The notes under the pieces: generated by a model
Told to the model about the DNA's origin: nothing
Seen by the model: the letters and a program-made list of their open reading frames with translations, nothing else
The model's database searches: none
NCBI RefSeq assembly: GCF_900111765.1
Contig: NZ_FOIB01000001.1
Location: forward strand, 434,001 to 498,000
Source of the DNA: Myxococcus fulvus
GTDB taxonomy: Bacteria > Myxococcota > Myxococcia > Myxococcales > Myxococcaceae
Reading direction: 5' to 3'
Length of the DNA stretch: 64,000 nucleotides
In this document: positions 58,826 through 64,000 of the stretch, piece after piece
Position numbering within the stretch: the first letter of the stretch is position 1
Layout: each line of letters opens with the position of its first letter
Position numbers and translations under genes: made by a program

Positions 58826-59867
58826 GGTGCGGAAGTTCGAGGGGGACGCCCAGGACGCGTCCGGTTTCGTCAACCGCGTCTGGGGAGAGCACTACGCGGC
58901 CCAGGGACCGCTGACGAACTTCCAGCCGCGCCTGCTCGACTGGTGGCTCTTCGCCAACCCGCTCGCCACCGCCGAGTATCGCCTGGGGGCCTACGTGCGC
59001 GGGAAGCTGGCGGGGGTCCTCTTCGCGGAGCCGCTTAGGCTCCGGCTCGGGGGCCAGGACGTCGAAGGCACCTACGGGAGCTGGTTGAGCGTGGACCCGG
59101 CGTTCCGGGGCGAGCGCCTGGGCCAGAAGCTCGTCGAGGAGATGGGGGCACGTCAGCGTGAGCGCGGCGCGGCCCTGATGTTGGGGTGTGTGGGGCTCGG
59201 CTCGGTGGGAGAGCGCTTCTGGAAGAGGACGGAGCACACCCGGGTCTTCGGCTCGCTGGGGTTGTGGCTGCACGTCTTCGACCCGGCCGCGGTGGCCCGC
59301 TGGGCGTCGTCCGCTCCTGAGCGCGCCTTCTTCTCCCTGGTCAGCCGGCTGCCGCGGAGGCGGCCCGTCGACCTGGACACCCACGGCATCCGCCCCTATC
59401 GCCCCGAGGACCTGCCCGCCTGCATGGCGCTGGTCCAGCAGTCCATGGAGCAGGTGAACCTGGGGTACGGCTACACGGCGGAGCGACTGGCCCACCAGCT
59501 CCAGTTCCGTGACATCCCTCGCACCCTCGTGCTGGAGCGCAACGGGACCGTGCGAGGGCTGATCAATTCCTACACGCTCCAGATGAACGCTCGGGGCGCG
59601 CTGGACATCTCCCTCATCGACCTCCTGGCGCTGGATGCGTCGGTGCCGCGCGAGGAGCGCAAGCGCTTCCTGCGTGTCGCCATGCGGGACATGGCGGCGC
59701 GAGGAGCCCACTGCTCGGCGATGGTCCGCAGCCCCTGTGTCCCCGCCGGGCTGATGCTCGGGGCGGGCTGGGTGCCCTGGTCCGGGGGCATGCGCATCGT
59801 CTGCACGCTGACCTCGCCGGACCTGCTGTGGCCCACCTCGCCCCGCGTCTTCACGCACCTGCGCTGA
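58818..59867 (+). CDS. Double-domain GNAT-type acetyltransferase (second of a pair)
   Basis: A 349-residue protein with two GNAT-like halves. The first half has LAGVLFAEPLRL, TYGSWLSVDPAFRGERLGQKLVEEM (acetyl-CoA loop, RGERLG) and ALMLGCVGLGSVG. The second half (about 205-345) has LDTHGIRPYRPEDLPACMAL, TLVLERNGTVRGLINSYTLQ and the GAHCSAMVRSPCVPAGLMLGAGW end and resembles a degraded acetyltransferase. Start codon overlaps the preceding stop (58818-58825), so translation is coupled. A fusion of two GNAT folds is a common design in enzymes acting on N-terminal or peptide substrates; the actual substrate is unknown. Confidence 0.85.
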   Translation: MVEVRKFEGDAQDASGFVNRVWGEHYAAQGPLTNFQPRLLDWWLFANPLATAEYRLGAYVRGKLAGVLFAEPLRLRLGGQDVEGTYGSWLSVDPAFRGERLGQKLVEEMGARQRERGAALMLGCVGLGSVGERFWKRTEHTRVFGSLGLWLHVFDPAAVARWASSAPERAFFSLVSRLPRRRPVDLDTHGIRPYRPEDLPACMALVQQSMEQVNLGYGYTAERLAHQLQFRDIPRTLVLERNGTVRGLINSYTLQMNARGALDISLIDLLALDASVPREERKRFLRVAMRDMAARGAHCSAMVRSPCVPAGLMLGAGWVPWSGGMRIVCTLTSPDLLWPTSPRVFTHLR

Positions 59868-60025
59868 AATTCCCCTCGGGGGCGTCCCCTCGCTCCGGTG
59901 GCCCGCCCGGCGACGGTAATTCCTACCGCCGCCTTTGGCCTCGGGAGGGCGTCGACAAGGAACTGGGCGTGGGCGCCCGTCGCGCTATGGTTCATGGAGA
60001 GCCGGGACTGTCGCCCCGAGGAGCC

Positions 60026-61192
60026 ATGAACTTCGTCTTCATCTCTCCGCACTTCCCGTCCCACTTCTTCCACTTCGTCACCGCGCTGCGCGAGCGGGGC
60101 GTGACGGTGCTGGGCATCGGTGACGCGCCCTACGAGTCCCTGCGCCAGGAGCTGCGCGACTCGCTGCGCGAGTACTACTTCGTCCCCAGCCTGCACGACG
60201 AGGACGCGCTCACCCGGGCGGCGGGCTACCTCACCTGGCGGCACGGGCGGCTGGAGCGCATCGACTCGCTCAACGAATCCTGGCTCGAGGTCGAGGCGCG
60301 CCTGCGCGAGGACTTCCACGTCCCCGGCCTCCACCCCGCGGACATCCACCGCATGCGCTCGAAGTCGGGCATGGCGCAGGTGTTCCAGCAGGCGGGCGTG
60401 CCCCATCCGGACCTCATCCGCGTGCGCGACGCGGCGCAGGTGAAGGAGTTCGCCACGCGCGTGGGCTACCCGCTGGTGCTCAAGCCCGACGTGGGCGTGG
60501 GCGCCGCCAACACCTTCAAGGTCGCGAGCGACGCGGACGTGGACGCGGCCCTGGCCCACCCGCTGCCCACGACCTATGTCGCGCAGCCCTTCGTGCGCGG
60601 CACCATCGTCACCTACGACGGAATCGTGGACCGCCACGGCGTCATCGTCTTCACGCTCAGCCACGAGTACAGCGACGGCGGCATGGAGACGGTGGTGGAG
60701 CGGCGCGACATCTCCTTCTGGAGCCACCTGGAGATTCCCCCCGCGCTGGACGTGCTCGGCCGTCAGGTGGTGGCCGCCTTCGGCCTGCGCGAGCGCTGGT
60801 TCCACCTGGAGTTCTTCCGACTGCCCGATGGCCGCTTCGTGGTGCTGGAGGCCAACCTGCGGCCGCCCGGCGGCTTCATCCCGGACATGATGAACTACAC
60901 GTGCGACATCGACGTGTACCGGCTCTGGGCGCGGGTGATGACGGGGGACCCGGTGGCGGACTTCCGCTACACGCCGCGCTACCACGTGTGTCACAGCGCC
61001 AGGCGCCACGGTCGGCGCTACCTGCACTCGCACGACGAGGTGGTGAAGCGGCTGGGGCCCGCGTTCCTGCTGCACCGCGAGCTGCCGCCCATCTACCACT
61101 CCCTCCTGGGCGAGGAGATGTACCTGTCCCGGCACACCGACCTGGACGCGATGCAGGACGCGGTGCGCTTCATCCAGGCGACGAAGAAGTGA
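60026..61192 (+). CDS. ATP-grasp carboxylate-amine ligase-like enzyme
   Basis: A 388-residue ATP-grasp protein. The N-terminal pre-ATP-grasp part begins MNFVFISPHFPSHFFHFVTAL with GAG GAG upstream. The ATP-binding core has YPLVLKPDVGVGAANTFKV (Lys and Gly-loop), VAQPFVRGTIVTYDGIVDRH and the metal-binding end FRLPDGRFVVLEANLRPPGG (Glu then Asn). These enzymes join a carboxylate to an amine or thiol using ATP. The absence of biotin-carboxylase features and the small size suggest a peptide- or amino-acid-ligase type. It lies 158 bp after the GNAT pair on the same strand. Confidence 0.88.
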   Translation: MNFVFISPHFPSHFFHFVTALRERGVTVLGIGDAPYESLRQELRDSLREYYFVPSLHDEDALTRAAGYLTWRHGRLERIDSLNESWLEVEARLREDFHVPGLHPADIHRMRSKSGMAQVFQQAGVPHPDLIRVRDAAQVKEFATRVGYPLVLKPDVGVGAANTFKVASDADVDAALAHPLPTTYVAQPFVRGTIVTYDGIVDRHGVIVFTLSHEYSDGGMETVVERRDISFWSHLEIPPALDVLGRQVVAAFGLRERWFHLEFFRLPDGRFVVLEANLRPPGGFIPDMMNYTCDIDVYRLWARVMTGDPVADFRYTPRYHVCHSARRHGRRYLHSHDEVVKRLGPAFLLHRELPPIYHSLLGEEMYLSRHTDLDAMQDAVRFIQATKK

Positions 61193-61199
61193 CCCGGCC

Positions 61200-61772
61200 T
61201 CAGCGCTCCTTCCACGTGAGCAGGTACGTGGTGTGGTCCTCCTCCACGGACAGCGTCGTCACCTTGGGGGACTCGGCGCCGCCCACGCGCAGCATGTTCT
61301 CGAAGAGGGCCTCCGAGTAGCCGGGGCAGTCCAGCACGGAGTTCATCCGCATCTCGAACTCGGTGGGGCTTTTCTCCACCAGCTGCACCTCGGTGTAGTT
61401 GTCCGTGGCGCGCAGCGTCTGGGGCAGCCGCAGCACCAGCCGCCGGGGGCCGAGCAGCCGCATGACGCCGAACACCGCGCGGCCGATGAACGTGCGCCCG
61501 TAGCCCTCCACGTGCGCGGCGGCGAGCTGACGGAAGCCCTCCTCCAGCGGGAGGCCGGGCCAGGTCTCCTCCACGATGATGCGCAGGCAGTGGCTCCACA
61601 TCACCACCGGGTAGGTGGGGAGCAGCGGCTTCTCGACGTCGACGCCGGCCTGCTTGAGCCGCTTCTGCAGCCGGGGCGAAACGCGGCCGGAGAGCCCGTG
61701 CTGCAGGAGGCCCTCCACGACCTGGGAGTAGACGATGCGCAGCTCGAGGGGGACGGGGGTTGCTTGCTTCAC
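61200..61772 (-). CDS. DUF2378 (TIGR02265, myxobacterial paralogous family) protein
   Basis: A 190-residue protein of DUF2378. The family pattern is evident: VVEGLLQHGLSGRVSPRLQK, LLPTYPVVMWSHCLRIIVEE, GFRQLAAAHVEGYGRTFIGR, VMRLLGPRRLVLRLPQTLRA and NYTEVQLVEKSPTEFEMRM. These proteins occur in many copies in myxobacteria, and their role is not known. Start GTG 61772 overlaps the stop of the esterase gene upstream (GTGA), so the two are translated together. It faces the ATP-grasp gene tail to tail with 7 bp between, so the two transcripts probably overlap at their ends. Confidence 0.9.
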   Translation of the reverse strand: MKQATPVPLELRIVYSQVVEGLLQHGLSGRVSPRLQKRLKQAGVDVEKPLLPTYPVVMWSHCLRIIVEETWPGLPLEEGFRQLAAAHVEGYGRTFIGRAVFGVMRLLGPRRLVLRLPQTLRATDNYTEVQLVEKSPTEFEMRMNSVLDCPGYSEALFENMLRVGGAESPKVTTLSVEEDHTTYLLTWKER

Positions 61773-62566
61773 GCCAAGAGCCAGCGCATCGCCAGGGGCA
61801 GCCGACGCTGCCAGTCCCGCTCGTGGTGTTCACCGCCCGGCTCCAGCACCAGCGACACCTCGTGGTCCGCGTAGCCCAGCGTCTTGAGGTGCTCGTAGAA
61901 GGCGCGCGTGCCGCGGCCGTAGTCGAGCGGGACGCCGTCGGCGTGGATGAACTCCTGCTCGCCGGCGTCCAGGTAGATGCGCGTCCAGCGGCGCGGGTGG
62001 GTTCCCCACTCGGAGAACAGCCGGCTGTTGCTCCACATGACGGTGGGCGACAGCGCGCCGATGCGGCCGAAGATGTTCGGGTAGCGCGAGCCCAGGTACA
62101 GCGACATCAGCCCGCCGAGCGACGAGCCCATGGCGCCCGTCCACTCGGCGCCCTCGCGGGTGCGGTAGTGCTGGTCGACCAGGGGCTTCAAGTGTTCGAC
62201 GAGGAAGCGGGCGTAGGACTCGCCGCGCGCCTTCACCCGGCCGCTCGCGTCGTCCCAGGGCGAGTACTCCTGGAGCCGCCCCTGGCCCGAGTCCACCGCG
62301 ACGATGATCCACGGCTCCAGGTGGCCCGAGTCCACCGCCTGTTCGAGCGCGAGGTTGGCGCACCAGGTGTCGAAGAGCGCGGACTCCGGATGGGCGAAGA
62401 CGTTCTGCCCGTCGTGCATGTACAGCACGGGGAAGCGATGCCAGGGCATCGAGTCGTACGCCTCCGGCGTGTAGATGCGCACGGTGCGGGAGAAGCCCTC
62501 CTGGGGGGAGGGAAGGTCTCGGACGATGTGGACGTGGCCCATGTGGATGCGAGGGACAGCATACAT
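61769..62566 (-). CDS. Esterase-D/enterochelin-esterase-like alpha/beta hydrolase
   Basis: A 265-residue alpha/beta-hydrolase of the putative esterase family (PF00756-like). Pattern: VRIYTPEAYDSMPWHRFPVLYMHDGQNVF, AVDSGQGRLQEYSPWDD, TGAMGSSLGGLMSLYLGSRY (nucleophile Ser in GSSLG) and RRWTRIYLDAGEQEF, with the catalytic His expected in PGGEHHERDWQRR. Such enzymes hydrolyse siderophore, acyl or phenolic esters. The start MYAVPRIHMGHVHI (62566, alternative 62542) is typical. Co-translation with the DUF2378 protein suggests joint action, without a known link. Confidence 0.88.
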   Translation of the reverse strand: MYAVPRIHMGHVHIVRDLPSPQEGFSRTVRIYTPEAYDSMPWHRFPVLYMHDGQNVFAHPESALFDTWCANLALEQAVDSGHLEPWIIVAVDSGQGRLQEYSPWDDASGRVKARGESYARFLVEHLKPLVDQHYRTREGAEWTGAMGSSLGGLMSLYLGSRYPNIFGRIGALSPTVMWSNSRLFSEWGTHPRRWTRIYLDAGEQEFIHADGVPLDYGRGTRAFYEHLKTLGYADHEVSLVLEPGGEHHERDWQRRLPLAMRWLLA

Positions 62567-62742
62567 GGATGGGCCCCCGGCGCCCGCGCCGCCGCCGCCG
62601 GTGGTTCTGGGGCGTACACCCGAGGGGTCATCCGCCTGACAGGACGGCTGGCCTCGGGAGTGCACCGCCCACGGGGACCTGGGGTCGTCGGTGCTTCCTG
62701 TCATACTGGGAAGGCAGCGGCCGCCCCCCTCCGGAGTCTCCC

Positions 62743-62940
62743 TTGTTGGAACTGAACCGACTGCACCTGTCCGCGTTGCTGATGTTGACCGAGGCCGACC
62801 TGGAGCAGGCGCGGTCGGCGCTGGATGGCAGTGACGAGGCGCGGCTGCGCTATGCGGCGGCGCTGGCCCGCGCGGTGGCGGCCCGGTCCGTGATGGAGGA
62901 GCTGCTGCTGGTGGACTCGCGGCATCAGGTCCTCGCCTGA
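62743..62940 (+). CDS. Small helical protein (65 aa)
   Basis: A 65-residue acidic helical protein starting at TTG 62743 (CGGAG upstream): LELNRLHLSALLMLTEADLE then QARSALDGSDEARLRYAAA, AVAARSVMEELLLVDSRHQV. Two or three amphipathic helices are predicted. No signal or motif is seen, and the family is not recognised. It is divergent from the esterase gene and probably its own unit, or part of the next gene's operon 80 bp on. Confidence 0.6.
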   Translation: MLELNRLHLSALLMLTEADLEQARSALDGSDEARLRYAAALARAVAARSVMEELLLVDSRHQVLA

Positions 62941-63020
62941 GGCCTCGCGCGGTGTCCGGAGGCTGGACGCTCAATCCCAGGTCCGGATGCGGGAAGCGTG
63001 GGGCGCCACTGTAGGGAAGC

Positions 63021-64000
63021 GTGGTCTCTGGCGTGCAGTGCCGGCGCCGCGTGCTTCGGTTCCTGGGGTGGTGGGGGTGGTTGTGGCTGTGGGGGATGTC
63101 GTCGGCCTGGGCGGCCCCGTACGAGGTGGAGCCCGACGTCGACGGTGAGCTGGAGCTGTTCGGGCTCATGGAGGAGGGGACGCTCTCCGCCGAGAGCTGG
63201 GCGGCGCTGGTGGCGCTGCGCCGGGTGGGCGTCGAGCCGGAGCGGGCGACGCGAGACACGCTCCATTCGCTCCCGGGCCTCACGTACGCGCAGGTGGATG
63301 CGTGGTTGCGTGCGCGTGACTCTGGTGACGCGTCGGCGTTCCTGACGGAGGCGGAGGCGCGGCGGCTCGCGCCGTTCCTGGTGGGGGAGGACGCGGGGCG
63401 CGTGACGGGGGACGCGAGGTTGCTGACGGCGTTCGCGCTGTCGGACTCGCGAGGGCCTCCGGTGGCGCTGCAGATGCGGGCCGGAGGGCTTCGGGGACTG
63501 CGCGTCGGAGTGCTCGCGGTGTGGGCGCGTCGCAAGGTGGGGACGCCTCGGCGGGATGCGCGGAGTCGGGCGCTCGTGGTGGAGGCGCCGGGCTCGGCGG
63601 TGTTGCTGCCCAAGTTCCATGCGCGGTGGACGGGGACGCGGGCCTCGGTGTTGGTGGGCACGTATCGGCTGGGGTTCGGTCAGCGGCTCACGCTGGACAC
63701 CACGGCGCTGCCCTCGCCGGAGGGTGTTCTTCCGGATGATGGCGTGCGTCCTCCGGGGGCGCTCGAGCGGGAGTGCCTGCTGACGTCCTCGGCATGTGAC
63801 GAGGACGCGCGCGACGCGGACATCACCCCGGACTTCCGTTGGGACGAGGCCTTTCGGGGTATCGCGGGGAGCGTGCGTGGGGCGCTGGGGAGCGGAGTGG
63901 AGCTGACGCTCACGGGCTTCGGTTCGTATCAGGGGCGCTCGGTGCGGCGCTCGGAGGTGTTGGACAGGGGCGGGTGTTCCTCGGACGCGTGCGCGGCGCC
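63021..64000 (+). CDS. Helix-hairpin-helix envelope protein, C-terminus cut by window edge
   Basis: About 326 codons are visible and run off the right end. The frame begins GTG 63021; alternative GTGs at 63033 and 63051 fit a hydrophobic signal VLRFLGWWGWLWLWGMSSAWA. After it come ELELFGLMEEGTLSAESWAA and LHSLPGLTYAQVDAWLRARD, which is the helix-hairpin-helix (LPGLT) pattern of ComEA-like outer-membrane-associated proteins. The later part is beta-rich (GLRGLRVGVLAVWARRKVGT, RASVLVGTYRLGFGQRLTLDT, VELTLTGFGSYQGRS), consistent with a beta-barrel. A DNA-uptake or envelope role is possible but not shown. Confidence 0.7.
   Translation, partial: MVSGVQCRRRVLRFLGWWGWLWLWGMSSAWAAPYEVEPDVDGELELFGLMEEGTLSAESWAALVALRRVGVEPERATRDTLHSLPGLTYAQVDAWLRARDSGDASAFLTEAEARRLAPFLVGEDAGRVTGDARLLTAFALSDSRGPPVALQMRAGGLRGLRVGVLAVWARRKVGTPRRDARSRALVVEAPGSAVLLPKFHARWTGTRASVLVGTYRLGFGQRLTLDTTALPSPEGVLPDDGVRPPGALERECLLTSSACDEDARDADITPDFRWDEAFRGIAGSVRGALGSGVELTLTGFGSYQGRSVRRSEVLDRGGCSSDACAA

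Overview
The window looks like chromosomal DNA from a myxobacterium of the Myxococcus/Corallococcus type (suborder Cystobacterineae). The G+C content is high nearly throughout, with strong G/C bias at third codon positions. Family content agrees: a DUF2378 (TIGR02265 paralogous family) protein, an ADYC-domain lipoprotein, two large eukaryotic-like Ser/Thr kinases, a DUF5335 protein, an M57-type metalloprotease and about ten predicted lipoproteins. I see no tRNA or rRNA gene, CRISPR array, insertion sequence, integrase or prophage.

Layout. 1-3.1 kb: a superfamily I helicase cut by the left edge, and a HIT protein. 3.4-7.1 kb: two secreted lipoproteins, the second visibly lower in G+C. 7.2-11.6 kb: a stand-alone receiver domain and a kinase/nSTAND/transmembrane/FGE-like signalling protein. 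11.8-17.8 kb: an ADYC lipoprotein and a two-gene RND efflux operon. 17.9-28.8 kb: a small orphan gene, MalQ, an AMIN-like lipoprotein, a DUF1028 protein, an aminotransferase, a nucleotide-transporter-like protein, an exported NAD-epimerase-like protein, a SHOCT protein and an unknown lipoprotein. 29.1-36.7 kb: a small unknown gene, a natural topoisomerase III-RecQ fusion of 1660 residues, and an MBL-fold hydrolase. 36.7-41.9 kb: a cardiolipin-synthase-like enzyme, an M57 metalloprotease with a very good sigma-54 promoter, DUF5335, a ClpX-like AAA+ protein without the zinc domain, and a small unknown. 42.1-47.5 kb: TreZ, an M20 peptidase and a type-B carboxylesterase. 47.5-54.1 kb: a kinase-PEGA receptor, an ABC-2 exporter pair, a small lipoprotein, EttA and a Cys-rich lipoprotein. 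54.6-64 kb: a LysM/cysteine-peptidase-like protein, a pair of bacterial-PH membrane proteins, an overlapping pair of GNAT acetyltransferases, an ATP-grasp ligase, an esterase/DUF2378 pair, a small helical protein, and a helix-hairpin-helix envelope protein cut by the right edge.

How genes work together. Most genes are single units or two-gene units and many are closed by strong hairpins. Clear functional units are the RND adaptor plus pump, the ABC ATPase plus permease, the twin PH-domain proteins (8-bp overlap), the twin GNAT proteins (8-bp overlap) and the esterase/DUF2378 pair (GTGA overlap). MalQ and TreZ both act on alpha-glucans but lie 24 kb apart.

The most notable items are the single-chain TopoIII-RecQ(-HRDC) protein, the kinase-nSTAND-FGE receptor beside a lone receiver domain, the zinc-domain-less ClpX paralogue that keeps a ClpP-docking-like loop, the sigma-54-controlled secreted protease, and the LysM/C39-like secreted enzyme. 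Assignments rest on motifs read by eye; no database search was possible.
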